Positions 1 to 8,729 of a stretch of 64,000 nt of DNA are shown here, in pieces. The position numbers and the translations under genes are program-made. This DNA is from Citrobacter telavivensis (GTDB taxonomy: Bacteria; Pseudomonadota; Gammaproteobacteria; Enterobacterales; Enterobacteriaceae). Each line of letters starts with the position of its first letter. Positions within the stretch are counted from its first letter, which is position 1. A model generated the notes under the pieces. That model searched no databases and was not told the origin of the DNA. It saw nothing but the letters and a program-made list of their open reading frames with translations. The stretch is taken from contig CP045205.1 of assembly GCA_009363175.1 (NCBI GenBank), positions 186,001-250,000 of the forward strand. Direction: 5' to 3'.

Positions 1-632
1 CCTGCGCGGCGGCGCTCGGGATTTTACCCGCGGGCGTTCGCCAGACAAGCGGAACGCTTCTTGCTGACGGTAAGCCGGTGCCCCCTTGCTCCCTGCGCGG
101 GTTCACCATCGCCACCATTATGCAAAACCCGCGCAGCGCGTTTAATCCGCTGCATACGATGGCGACCCACGCGCGGGAAACCTGCCAGGCGTTGGGTAAA
201 CCGGCAGATGACACCACGCTTATCCGCGCACTGGAAGCCGTTGGTCTGGAGCACGCCGAGCGCGTACTGAAGCTCTATCCGTTCGAGATGAGCGGCGGCA
301 TGTTACAACGCATGATGATCGCGATGGCGGTCCTGTCCGATGCGCCGTTTATCGTCGCCGATGAGCCAACCACCGATCTGGATGTGGTGGCGCAGGCGCG
401 CATCCTCGATCTGCTGGAGAACATTATGCAGAACCGCGCACCGGGTATGCTGCTAGTGACTCATGACATGGGCGTGGTCGCACGACTGGCCGACGACGTG
501 GCGGTGATGGATAACGGAAACATCGTCGAACAGGGCGAGGTGGAAGCCCTGTTCAGGGCCCCCAAACACGCCATCACCCGCGGTCTGGTGTCGGCGCATC
601 TCGCCCTGTACGGTATGGAGTTAGCCTCATGA
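1..632 (+). CDS. nikD: Nickel ABC importer ATP-binding protein NikD (5' truncated by window edge)
   Basis: NikD is one of the two ATPases that drive NikB/NikC-mediated nickel uptake from the periplasmic binder NikA, acting at the inner face of the cytoplasmic membrane. The reading frame is open from base 3 and continuous with the E. coli NikD sequence just after the Walker A lysine, so the gene is cut by the window and not broken; the GTG at 78 is internal. Visible are the Q-loop region (IMQNPRSAFNP), a signature variant MSGGM, Walker B with FIVADEPT and the switch histidine in LVTHD. The stop overlaps the nikE start by four bases (ATGA), which indicates translational coupling. The nikA promoter and the NikR operator lie upstream of the window. 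Confidence 0.96.
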   Translation, partial: CAAALGILPAGVRQTSGTLLADGKPVPPCSLRGFTIATIMQNPRSAFNPLHTMATHARETCQALGKPADDTTLIRALEAVGLEHAERVLKLYPFEMSGGMLQRMMIAMAVLSDAPFIVADEPTTDLDVVAQARILDLLENIMQNRAPGMLLVTHDMGVVARLADDVAVMDNGNIVEQGEVEALFRAPKHAITRGLVSAHLALYGMELAS

Positions 633-1429
633 CTTTACTCAGCGTCACTGACCTCTCTCATCACTACGCCCACGCCAGCCTGGGGGGAAAACATCAGCAT
701 CAGCAGGTACTCAAAGAGATCTCCCTGAACCTGAAAAGCGGCGAAACTGTTGCCCTGTTGGGGCGCAGCGGCTGCGGGAAAAGTACGCTGGCACGTCTGC
801 TGGTCGGGCTGGAATCGCCCAGCCAGGGGAGCGTGAACTGGCGCGGTGAACCGCTGGCAAAACTGAACCGGTCCAGACAAAAAGCATTTCGCCGCGATAT
901 CCAGATGGTCTTTCAGGATTCCATCAGCGCGGTGAATCCGCGTAAAACCGTCTGCGAGATCCTGCGTGAGCCGATGCGTCATTTACTCTCGCTGTCCAAA
1001 GCCGGGCAGTTGGCGCGGGTTCGTGAGATGCTCCACGCGGTGGATCTGGATGAAAACCTGCTGGATAAACGTCCGCCACAGCTCAGCGGCGGTCAGCTCC
1101 AGCGCGTCTGTCTGGCTCGCGCGCTGGTGGTGGAGCCGAAACTGTTGATTCTCGATGAAGCGGTATCGAATCTCGATCTGGTATTGCAGGCGGGGGTCAT
1201 CCGTCTGCTCAAGAAACTGCAGCAGCAGTTTGGCACTGCCTGTCTGTTTATCACCCACGATCTGCGGCTGGTGGAGCGTTTTTGTCATCGCGTAATGGTG
1301 ATGGAGGACGGGCAGATCGTTGAAACCAGGACCGTAGGAGAGGCATTAACCTTTTCCTCCGAGGCCGGTCGTGTGCTACAAAAGGCGGTACTCCCCGCAT
1401 TCCCCGTGCGCCGTCGCGCCATTTCGTAA
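629..1429 (+). CDS. nikE: Nickel ABC importer ATP-binding protein NikE
   Basis: NikE is the second cytoplasmic ATPase of the NikABCDE nickel importer and pairs with NikD. The 266-residue product matches the E. coli length (268). Walker A is GRSGCGKST at residues 45-53, the signature is LSGGQLQR, Walker B is LLILDEA (Ala where most relatives have Pro) and the switch region is FITHD. A His-rich stretch (KHQHQQ) sits near residues 21-26. The start overlaps the nikD stop by four bases, and nikR follows after 12 bases, so the three genes are probably cotranscribed. Confidence 0.97.
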   Translation: MTLLSVTDLSHHYAHASLGGKHQHQQVLKEISLNLKSGETVALLGRSGCGKSTLARLLVGLESPSQGSVNWRGEPLAKLNRSRQKAFRRDIQMVFQDSISAVNPRKTVCEILREPMRHLLSLSKAGQLARVREMLHAVDLDENLLDKRPPQLSGGQLQRVCLARALVVEPKLLILDEAVSNLDLVLQAGVIRLLKKLQQQFGTACLFITHDLRLVERFCHRVMVMEDGQIVETRTVGEALTFSSEAGRVLQKAVLPAFPVRRRAIS

Positions 1430-1441
1430 GGTTGATATCTG

Positions 1442-1843
1442 ATGCAACGAGTCACCATCACGCTTGATGACGATTTACTGGAAACGCTGGACAGCCTGAG
1501 CCAGCGTCGTGGTTACAACAACCGCTCCGAAGCAATTCGTGACATTCTGCGCGGCGCGCTGGCGCAGGAAACCACCCAGGAGCACGGCACCCAGGGTTTT
1601 GCGGTGCTCTCCTATGTGTATGAACATGAGAAGCGTGACTTAGCCAGCCGCATTGTGTCGACCCAGCACCATCACCATGATTTGTCGGTTGCCACACTGC
1701 ATGTCCATATCAATCATGACGACTGTCTGGAGATTGCCGTCCTGAAAGGCGATATGGGCGATGTTCAGCATTTTGCCGATGATGTCATTGCCCAGCGCGG
1801 CGTGCGCCACGGCCATTTGCAGTGCCTGCCGAAGGAAGAGTAA
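1442..1843 (+). CDS. nikR: Nickel-responsive regulator NikR
   Basis: NikR represses the nik operon when nickel is sufficient. The 133-residue product equals the E. coli length. An N-terminal ribbon-helix-helix (about residues 1-45, MQRVTITLDDDLLETL) binds DNA and a C-terminal ACT-like domain tetramerises and binds Ni(II). The high-affinity nickel ligands known from E. coli are all present at the same positions: His76, His87, His89 and Cys95. A four-His run occupies residues 76-79. The gene lies 12 bases after nikE and is followed by a repeat cluster. Confidence 0.98.
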   Translation: MQRVTITLDDDLLETLDSLSQRRGYNNRSEAIRDILRGALAQETTQEHGTQGFAVLSYVYEHEKRDLASRIVSTQHHHHDLSVATLHVHINHDDCLEIAVLKGDMGDVQHFADDVIAQRGVRHGHLQCLPKEE

Positions 1844-1856
1844 CCGTCAACGATGC

Positions 1857-2032
1857 TGCCGGGGGCGCTTCGCTTGCCCGGCCTGCATTTTGTGCTCCCG
1901 TAGGCCGGATAAGGCGCAGCCGTCTTGCCGGGGGCGCTTCGCTTGCCCGGCCTGGATTTGCACTCCCGTAGACTAAATAAGACATCGCCGCCATCCGGCA
2001 AACTATGCCTGATGGCGCTACGCTTATCAGGC
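1857..2032. repeat. REP/BIME cluster between nikR and yhhJ
   Basis: Two nearly identical 29-base palindromic units (1857-1885 and 1926-1954) start 69 bases apart, and the similarity continues into a shared CTCCCGTAG spacer. A partial unit (1904-1912, GGCCGGATA type) lies between them, and a third palindrome at 2007-2032 pairs GCCTGAT with ATCAGGC. The cluster separates two convergent transcription units (nikR and yhhJ), the usual REP position, where it can stabilise mRNA 3' ends or bind gyrase/IHF. Confidence 0.85.
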
Positions 2033-2057
2033 CTACCGTTCGCTGCGAGCCTCAACA

Positions 2058-3182
2058 TTACGCCATCGTGCCAATCGTCTTTCGAAAACGCAGTAGCGCT
2101 ATCAGGAAGAATGCGCTGCCGATGGCGAGTAACGTCAGAAACTGCGGCCAGACGATGCTGAACCCGGCACCGCGATAGAGTATCGCCTGGGCGAGACTGA
2201 CAAAGTGCGTGGTTGGCATGGTCAGCATGATGTCCTGCACCGCCTGCGGCATGCTTTCGCGCGGCGTGGAGCCGCCGGAAAGCATTTGCAGCGGCAGCAG
2301 CACCAGAATCATCAGCAGCCCCAGTTGTGGCATAGAGCGCGCCAGCGTACCCATAAAAATGCCGATCGAGGTGGTGGCGAACAGGCTCAGTGCCACACCC
2401 AGCATGAACAGCGGAATAGACCCTTCAATCGGCACGCCGAGCACGCCTTTCACCATCAGCATTAGCGACAACCCCGAGACCACCAGCACCACCAGCCCCA
2501 TCGACCAGACCTTCGCCATCATGATCTCAAACGGCGTTACCGGCATCACCAGCAGGTGTTCCACCGTGCCGTGCTCACGCTCGCGGATCAGCGCCGATCC
2601 GGTCAGCACAATCGCCAGCATGGTGATGTTATTGATGATCGCCATCACCCCGCCAAACCATGCCGGATCGAGGTTCGGGTTAAAGCGCATTCGGGTCTCC
2701 AGCGAAACCAGCGGCTCGCTGTTATCCCGATAGCGGGCGACAAAACTGTTCACTTCGCCGTTGATGATATTCTGGATGTAACTGTTGCCGGTGAACGCCT
2801 GACTCATGCGCGTGGCGTCAACGTTCACCTGAATATCCGGCTGCCTTCCGGCCAGCACGTCCCGCTGAAAGTTGGGCGGAATGTTGACTGCAAAGGTATA
2901 GCGGCCTGCATCCAGCCCGGCGTCCATTTCGTCAGCGGTGATCATCTCCGGCGGTAAAAACCACGGGCGGTAGAAGCTGTTGACGATACGATTCGAGAGC
3001 TGCGACTGGTCCATATCGGCAATGGCAATTGGCGCGAGATGCAGCGACCCCGGCAGCACGGTAGCGGAGGAATACACTGAGACGGTAAAAGCAAACACGA
3101 TCAGCGTCAGCATCGCCTTATCGCCCAGCAGGCTACGCAACTCCTTGATGCCTAAATTATAAATATTGCGTAATCGGCGCAT
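2058..3182 (-). CDS. yhhJ: ABC-2 type transporter permease YhhJ
   Basis: This 374-residue inner-membrane permease has ABC-2 topology: one N-terminal membrane segment (about residues 21-43), a large periplasmic domain (about 45-175) and a C-terminal membrane bundle. It has E. coli YhhJ length. The start is the ATG at 3180-3182, preceded by the strong Shine-Dalgarno GGAGGGG and overlapping the rbbA stop (TGATG); an in-frame extension upstream lies wholly inside rbbA and is rejected. It is the third gene of yhiI-rbbA-yhhJ, whose layout resembles ybhG-ybhF-ybhS/R. By analogy the set forms an HlyD-type periplasmic adaptor plus ABC pump; the substrate is unknown. Confidence 0.93.
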   Translation of the reverse strand: MRRLRNIYNLGIKELRSLLGDKAMLTLIVFAFTVSVYSSATVLPGSLHLAPIAIADMDQSQLSNRIVNSFYRPWFLPPEMITADEMDAGLDAGRYTFAVNIPPNFQRDVLAGRQPDIQVNVDATRMSQAFTGNSYIQNIINGEVNSFVARYRDNSEPLVSLETRMRFNPNLDPAWFGGVMAIINNITMLAIVLTGSALIREREHGTVEHLLVMPVTPFEIMMAKVWSMGLVVLVVSGLSLMLMVKGVLGVPIEGSIPLFMLGVALSLFATTSIGIFMGTLARSMPQLGLLMILVLLPLQMLSGGSTPRESMPQAVQDIMLTMPTTHFVSLAQAILYRGAGFSIVWPQFLTLLAIGSAFFLIALLRFRKTIGTMA

Positions 3183-5920
3183 CACCCCTCCTGTTTTTTC
3201 AGCAACAGCACGCTCAGCCCCATCACCACCGGAATGGCTACCAGCAGCGGCACAAACAGCGGCCAGAGATCGGTGAGATCCAATGCTTTCGAGAAAGTCC
3301 CCCGGGCGATCGTCAGGAAATGGCTGGTGGGGTAGATCTCGCCGATCCACCGCCCCGGCCCTTCCAGCGAGGCCACCGGATCGATCATCCCGGAGAACTG
3401 CGTCGCCGGAATCAGGGTGATGATGGAGGTGCCAAAAATCGCCGCAATCTGACTCTTCATAAACGTGGAGATCAGCAGCCCTATCCCGGTGGCGATGATG
3501 ACATACAGCAGCGCCGCCAGACTGAGCGTGAGGAAACTGCCTTTGTGCGGCACGCCAAAAACAAACACCGACAGGGCGCAGAGCAGCAGGAAATTGAGCA
3601 TCCCCAGCGCGATATACGGCAACTGTTTACCGAGCAAGAACTCGCTGCGGGTGGTAGGCGTCACGTACAGGTTAATGATCGATCCCAGCTCTTTTTCCCG
3701 TACCACGCTCAACGCACTCAGCATCGACGGAATCATCATCAACAGCAGCGGGATCACCGCCGGAACAATCGCCGGCAGGCTCTTCACATCCGGGTTATAG
3801 CGATAGCGGGTTTCAATAGTCATGAGTCCGCTCTGCCCCACCGGCGTCGGCTGGCGGCTCGCCACATCCTGTAGCCAACTCTGGTGCATCGCCTGCACGT
3901 AGCCTTTCACCGTCTCAGCGCGGCTGGGCATGGCGCCATCCACCCAGACACCAATCTCCACCGGCGTCCCGCGCGCAATATCGCGGCCAAAGTTAGGCGG
4001 GATTTCGATGGCTACCGCCACCTCGCCGGAACGCATCCGCCGGTCAAGATCGTCATAGCTGATTAGCGGCGGCTGTTCAATGAAGTAACGTGAGCCCGCC
4101 AGATTTAATGACCATGCCTGGCTGCTGACGGTTTGATCGCGATCGAGTACGGCAAAGCGCAGATTTTCGACGTCCATGCTGATGCCGTAGCCCATAATCA
4201 GCATCAGAATCACCGTTCCCAGCAGTGCCAGCGTTGAACGCACCGGGTCACGACGCAGTTCCAGCGCTTCGCGACGGCTGTAGCTGAACAGTCGCCGCAG
4301 GCTGAATCCCTGACGCGGCGGCGTGACCTCTTTATGTTTTGTTTCCACCGGTACCTGGGCTTCCGGCGCTGCACCCGCCGCCTCCTGTAACCAGGAGATA
4401 AACGCCGCTTCCAGGTTGGCGGCCCCACGCCGTTCCACCAGTTCCTGCGGCGTACCGCTGGCAAGCACTTTTCCGGCGTGCATCAGCGACATACGGTCGC
4501 AGCGCTCGGCTTCGTTCATAAAGTGGGTGGAGATGAAAATGGTGACTTTGTCCCGGCGCGACAAATCGACCATCAGTTGCCAGAACATATCCCTGGCCAC
4601 CGGGTCGACGCCGGAAGTCGGTTCGTCGAGGATCAGCATTTCCGGGCGATGGATCACCGCCACCGCCAGCGACAGTCGCTGGCGAATACCGAGCGGGAGC
4701 GACTCGGGTGACGTATCCTCAACCTCCGCCAGCATAAAACGTTCGCTCATCTCCTGAACGCGCTGAGGAATCTCCGCTTCCGGGATGTGAAACAGTCGCG
4801 CGTGGAGTTCCAGGTTCTGTCGAACCGTCAGTTCGCTGTACAGCGAAAACGCCTGCGACATGTAGCCCACCCGGCGACGGGTATCGATATCTTTCGGGTC
4901 GACCGGTTGACCAAACAGCCAGGCCTCGCCTTCACTGGCAGGTAACAGTCCGGTCAGCATCTTCATGGTGGTCGATTTACCGCAGCCGTTGGAACCGAGG
5001 AAGCCAAAGATCTCCCCACGCGGTATGCGAAAGTTGACGTGATCGACAGCGACGAAATTACCGAAGCGCATGGTCAGGTCTTTCGCCTCAATGGCGATCG
5101 CTTCCTGTTCCGCGTGATACGGCGGAATCACCACCGGCTGATACGCCTGGCGCTGCGCCTCTGGTAACAGGCCGATAAACGCCTGCTCCAGCGTCTCACT
5201 GGCGGTTTTATCGCGGAGTTCCTGCGCGCTGCCGGTTGCCAGTACCTCACCCGCGTTCATCGCCACCAGCCAGTCGAAGCGCTCGGCCTCTTCCATATAC
5301 GCCGTCGCCACCAGCACGCTCATGTTGGTTTGCCGCTGGCGGATGCTGTCGATCAGATCCCAGAACTGGGCACGGGACAGGGGATCGACGCCGGTGGTCG
5401 GTTCATCCAGAATCAATAACTCCGGGTCATGGATCAACGCACAGCACAGCCCCAGCTTTTGTTTCATACCGCCCGAGAGTTTCCCCGCCGGACGATCGCG
5501 AAACGGAGCCAGGCCCGTGCTGTTCAGTAGTTCCGTAATCCGCGCTTCGCGCTCGGCTTTGTCATGCCCAAACAGGCGAGCGAAGAAATCGACGTTTTCG
5601 TATACCGACAGCGTGTGGTAAAGGTTTTTCCCCAACCCCTGCGGCATCCAGGCAATGCGCGGACAGACGTCACGGCGGTGCTTCGGATCGCGCATATCGC
5701 CGCCCAGAACCATGACGTTGCCTTGCTCAATCACCCTTGCGCCGGAGATAAGCGACAGCAGGCTTGATTTTCCCACGCCGTCGGGACCGATCAAGCCCAC
5801 CATGCAGCGAGCGGGGATATCCAGCGTGATGTTATTCAGCGCCACCGTGGTCCCGTAATGCTGACTCACGCCGTCAAGGTGCACCACGGGAGGAACGGGA
5901 ACCCGCGCCAGAGGGGTCAT
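3182..5920 (-). CDS. rbbA: Ribosome-associated ATPase/ABC transporter fusion RbbA
   Basis: RbbA carries two ABC ATPase domains followed by an ABC-2 membrane domain in one 912-residue chain (E. coli 911). The first ATPase has Walker A GPDGVGKSS (45-53), signature LSGGMKQK and Walker B LLILDEPTTGVDP. The second has Walker A GSNGCGKST and Walker B MLILDEPTSGVDP, but its signature is degenerate (LPLGIRQR). The C-terminal third is a membrane domain like YhhJ. In E. coli the protein copurifies with ribosomes and has been reported to stimulate elongation and E-site tRNA release; its fused permease and neighbours also suit export. It overlaps yhiI by four bases (5917-5920) and yhhJ by one. Confidence 0.95.
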   Translation of the reverse strand: MTPLARVPVPPVVHLDGVSQHYGTTVALNNITLDIPARCMVGLIGPDGVGKSSLLSLISGARVIEQGNVMVLGGDMRDPKHRRDVCPRIAWMPQGLGKNLYHTLSVYENVDFFARLFGHDKAEREARITELLNSTGLAPFRDRPAGKLSGGMKQKLGLCCALIHDPELLILDEPTTGVDPLSRAQFWDLIDSIRQRQTNMSVLVATAYMEEAERFDWLVAMNAGEVLATGSAQELRDKTASETLEQAFIGLLPEAQRQAYQPVVIPPYHAEQEAIAIEAKDLTMRFGNFVAVDHVNFRIPRGEIFGFLGSNGCGKSTTMKMLTGLLPASEGEAWLFGQPVDPKDIDTRRRVGYMSQAFSLYSELTVRQNLELHARLFHIPEAEIPQRVQEMSERFMLAEVEDTSPESLPLGIRQRLSLAVAVIHRPEMLILDEPTSGVDPVARDMFWQLMVDLSRRDKVTIFISTHFMNEAERCDRMSLMHAGKVLASGTPQELVERRGAANLEAAFISWLQEAAGAAPEAQVPVETKHKEVTPPRQGFSLRRLFSYSRREALELRRDPVRSTLALLGTVILMLIMGYGISMDVENLRFAVLDRDQTVSSQAWSLNLAGSRYFIEQPPLISYDDLDRRMRSGEVAVAIEIPPNFGRDIARGTPVEIGVWVDGAMPSRAETVKGYVQAMHQSWLQDVASRQPTPVGQSGLMTIETRYRYNPDVKSLPAIVPAVIPLLLMMIPSMLSALSVVREKELGSIINLYVTPTTRSEFLLGKQLPYIALGMLNFLLLCALSVFVFGVPHKGSFLTLSLAALLYVIIATGIGLLISTFMKSQIAAIFGTSIITLIPATQFSGMIDPVASLEGPGRWIGEIYPTSHFLTIARGTFSKALDLTDLWPLFVPLLVAIPVVMGLSVLLLKKQEG

Positions 5921-6984
5921 TGCGGCAACCTCACCGCCAGCGAATCAGGCCAGGGAGTCTGTTCGTTCAGCCGCACCCACGCCATACCTGGCAATCCGGT
6001 TTTGACATATTCCAGATGCTGCTGGAGTAATTCCGGAGGAATGCGCGCCTTGACGCGAAACATCAGCTTCAGACGCTCATCGCTGGTTTCGACGGTTTTC
6101 GGCGTGAACTGCGCGACGCTGGCGACGAAACTGATGGTGGCAGGAATGCGCAGATCCGGCGCGGCATCAAGCACCAGACGCGCTTCGCCGCCAATCTTCA
6201 GCAGACCCGCCTGTTCGGTAGGCAGAAAGAACGTCATGTAGACATCGCTGAGATCGACCATATTCAGCACCCGACCGCCCGCGGCCAGCACTTCACCGGG
6301 TTCTGCCACGCGGTACTGAACCCGGCCATCACGCGGAGCTTTAAGCTCGCTGTCTTCGATGTCCGCGACAATTCGTCGTTCGGTCGCCTGTGCCGCGTCG
6401 ACACGGGTTTGTGCCTGAATAATGCTGGTGCGCGCGGCTTCAATTGCCGCTTTCGTCGCACTGACCTGCGCCTTTGCCGATTCCAGTGCCGCGCGCGCGC
6501 TTTCGGCGGCGGCGCGATCGTCATCCAGTTGTTGCGCCGATACCGCGCCACGCTGGGAGAGCGAGCGGGAACGGACGTGACGTTTGGAGACGGAATCCAG
6601 TTCGGCTTCGCGCTGTTTCACCACCGACTGAGCGGCGCGGGTTTCGCTCTGGCGCTGTTCGAGCAGCGCCCGCGCAGCCGCCACGGCGCTTTCGGCCTCT
6701 TTGATTTGCGCAATGGCTTCCAGCCGTTGCTCCTGCAACACGCGGGTATCCATCTTCGCCAACACCTCGCCCTGGCGAACAAACTGCCCTTCGTTCACCA
6801 GAATGGCATCAATACGCCCGGCGATTTTGGTCGCGATATCGACTTCCGTCGCCTCGATCCTACCGTTGCTGGCAGCAAAACCTTCCGGTACGCCTGCGGG
6901 CCGTAGTACCCACCACACACCGGCAGCAACCACCACCAATACGCCCAAAACCCACCACGTCAGATGACGCTTAATGTTGTCCAT
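5917..6984 (-). CDS. yhiI: HlyD-family periplasmic adaptor YhiI
   Basis: The 355-residue membrane-fusion protein has one N-terminal signal anchor (about residues 8-27), a biotinyl-lipoyl-like segment, a long Gln/Ala-rich coiled-coil hairpin (about 80-215) and a C-terminal beta-barrel/lipoyl return (APRDGRVQYR). It should bridge the RbbA/YhhJ membrane pump to an outer-membrane channel. The start is the ATG at 6982-6984, preceded by GGCGGG and matching E. coli YhiI length; an in-frame start 11 codons upstream has poorer support. First gene of the minus-strand operon. Confidence 0.93.
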   Translation of the reverse strand: MDNIKRHLTWWVLGVLVVVAAGVWWVLRPAGVPEGFAASNGRIEATEVDIATKIAGRIDAILVNEGQFVRQGEVLAKMDTRVLQEQRLEAIAQIKEAESAVAAARALLEQRQSETRAAQSVVKQREAELDSVSKRHVRSRSLSQRGAVSAQQLDDDRAAAESARAALESAKAQVSATKAAIEAARTSIIQAQTRVDAAQATERRIVADIEDSELKAPRDGRVQYRVAEPGEVLAAGGRVLNMVDLSDVYMTFFLPTEQAGLLKIGGEARLVLDAAPDLRIPATISFVASVAQFTPKTVETSDERLKLMFRVKARIPPELLQQHLEYVKTGLPGMAWVRLNEQTPWPDSLAVRLPQ

Positions 6985-7305
6985 AATCGACCCGCCATAA
7001 TCCCTGTTATCAAACAATGCGTGTCACAAAACCCCACTGAACGGGCGTTCAGCGGTATCTTCCCTCCGGGATAAGAAGGAAAAAGTGAGGGTGACCAGGC
7101 GGCGTACAGGCGTCATAACGACGCTCGCCGTGAAGGAAAGTGAATGACAGAGAGGTGCGAAAATCGGGTAGTAATGTTGTCATCATCAGCGTTCCTGGCC
7201 GTAAATGAAACACGCATACTCATAGCTAGTATCAATAAAATACTAGCATCATTATGGATGATGTCTATTCGCTTATGGTTTGTAATGATATACGAGGTGA
7301 ATAAT
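6985..7305. other. Intergenic region yhiI-yhiN (promoter region; E. coli yhiJ-yhiM absent)
   Basis: This 321-base interval holds the probable yhiI promoter and a perfect palindrome at 7037-7052. The part near yhiN (about 7190-7305) is AT-rich. Short frames here (for example 7113-7331 minus) look like chance. E. coli carries several genes at this point (yhiJ to yhiM); no recognisable remnant of them is visible. Confidence 0.6.
7037..7052. promoter_or_regulatory. Perfect 16-bp palindrome upstream of yhiI, candidate repressor operator
   Basis: CTGAACGGGCGTTCAG has perfect 7-base arms around a GG centre, 53-68 bases upstream of the yhiI start. TGAACG..CGTTCA symmetry is typical of TetR-family operators, and the related ybhGFSR pump operon of E. 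coli is controlled by the TetR protein CecR. No regulator gene is adjacent, so the controlling protein is unknown. Confidence 0.45.
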
Positions 7306-8499
7306 TCACGCCCCAGCCAAATCCTGCGCACATGCCCAGGCGCTGGACCACGCCCACTGGAAGTTGTACCCCCCCAGCCAGCCGGTGACGTCCATCACTT
7401 CGCCAATAAAGTAGAGACCCGGTACCTTGCGCGCTTCCATGGTCCGTGACGACAGTTCGTGGGTGTCTACCCCACCGAGCGTCACTTCCGCCGTGCGATA
7501 CCCTTCGGTGCCGTTCGGCTGTACCCGCCAGTCGGTCAATGTGTCAATCAGCGTCTGCTGGTCACGAACGTTGAGCTGTTTAAGCGAGACATCAGGGATC
7601 TGACCGAGCTGTTGCAGGCACTCCACCAGACGCTTCGGCAGCAGCATCGCCAGCGTGTTCTTCAGGCTTTGATTCGGATGAGCGCTACGCTGTTCGTCAA
7701 GAACATCATTCAGGCTGACATCCGGCAGTAAATTGATGCTGACAAATTCGCCAGGCTGCCAGAAGCTGGAAATCTGTAAAACCGCCGGGCCTGAAAGGCC
7801 ACGATGGGTAAACAGCAGATTTTCGCGAAAGACGGTGCCGTCCTGCGCGGTGATAACCGACGGGACGGAAACGCCAGAGAGCACCTGAAGCTGCTCCAGC
7901 AGCGGCTTGTGCAGGGTAAACGGCACCAGCCCGGCGCGGGTGGGCAGAACCTTCAGGCCAAACTGCTCGGCAATTTTATAGCCAAACGGCGTCGCGCCCA
8001 GACCCGGCATCGACAGCCCGCCGGAAGCAATCACCAGCTTTTTCGCGCCGACGGTGGCCCCGTTCAGCTCCAGCGTAAAACCGTCATCATCCTGCGCAAC
8101 GCTCAGAACTTCACAACGTAAGCGCAGGGTCACATTGCCTTTTTCGCATTCCGCCACCAGCATATCGACGATTTGCTGGGCGGAATCATCGCAAAAAAGC
8201 TGCCCGAGCGTTTTTTCATGCCAGGCGATACCGTGCTTACCGACGAGATCGATAAAATCCCACTGGGTATATCGCGCCAGCGCAGACTTGCAAAAATGCG
8301 GGTTCTGACTCAAATAGGCCGCCGGCTCAACATAAAGGTTCGTAAAGTTGCAGCGACCCCCACCGGACATGAGGATCTTACGGCCAGGCTTCTTACCATT
8401 ATCAATGAGCAGCACCCGACTGCCAGCCTGTCCTGCCTGTGCTGCACAGAACATACCTGCCGCGCCAGCGCCTATAATAATGGCATCAAACCTTTCCAC
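7306..8499 (-). CDS. yhiN: HI0933-family NAD(P)/FAD-dependent oxidoreductase YhiN
   Basis: The 397-residue cytoplasmic flavoprotein is close to E. coli YhiN (400). The N-terminus holds the Rossmann dinucleotide motif GAGAAGMFCA (residues 10-19), followed by the family hallmark GRKILMSGGGRCNFTN (about 39-54) and, near the C-terminus, GEVMDVTGWLGGYNFQWA. The reaction is not established. It is transcribed divergently from pitA with a 230-base gap. Confidence 0.93.
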   Translation of the reverse strand: MERFDAIIIGAGAAGMFCAAQAGQAGSRVLLIDNGKKPGRKILMSGGGRCNFTNLYVEPAAYLSQNPHFCKSALARYTQWDFIDLVGKHGIAWHEKTLGQLFCDDSAQQIVDMLVAECEKGNVTLRLRCEVLSVAQDDDGFTLELNGATVGAKKLVIASGGLSMPGLGATPFGYKIAEQFGLKVLPTRAGLVPFTLHKPLLEQLQVLSGVSVPSVITAQDGTVFRENLLFTHRGLSGPAVLQISSFWQPGEFVSINLLPDVSLNDVLDEQRSAHPNQSLKNTLAMLLPKRLVECLQQLGQIPDVSLKQLNVRDQQTLIDTLTDWRVQPNGTEGYRTAEVTLGGVDTHELSSRTMEARKVPGLYFIGEVMDVTGWLGGYNFQWAWSSAWACAQDLAGA

Positions 8500-8729
8500 T
8501 TTACGTTCCTCTCTGAATTCAGGGCGTGAATTGTAAAGTTATCTCAGTGGTCGCACCAGCGAGAAAATCCTCAGGAAGAAGTATTTGCATGAAATATATA
8601 AGATAATTCTTTATAGGCACTATTGTATTCAGACGTTAAATCAAAAAAAGTCTATATTTCACTTTGCCCGCGCCGCTAAAGTCACTGATAATGCGCCGCG
8701 TTCATGTCCTCAAGATGGCGTAACGTCCT

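Noticed and set aside
78..632. NikD starting at the GTG at 78 as a short or frameshifted gene
   Set aside because: The frame is open from base 3 and upstream codons match E. coli NikD after its Walker A, so the gene is only cut by the window edge.
1857..2032. CRISPR-like repeat array
   Set aside because: Only two to three repeats with GC-rich REP palindromes and similar spacers; no cas genes in the window.
7113..7331. Small gene of 72 codons upstream of yhiN on the minus strand
   Set aside because: It overlaps the yhiN 3' end, lies in the yhiI promoter region, has no clear ribosome site and no recognised similarity.
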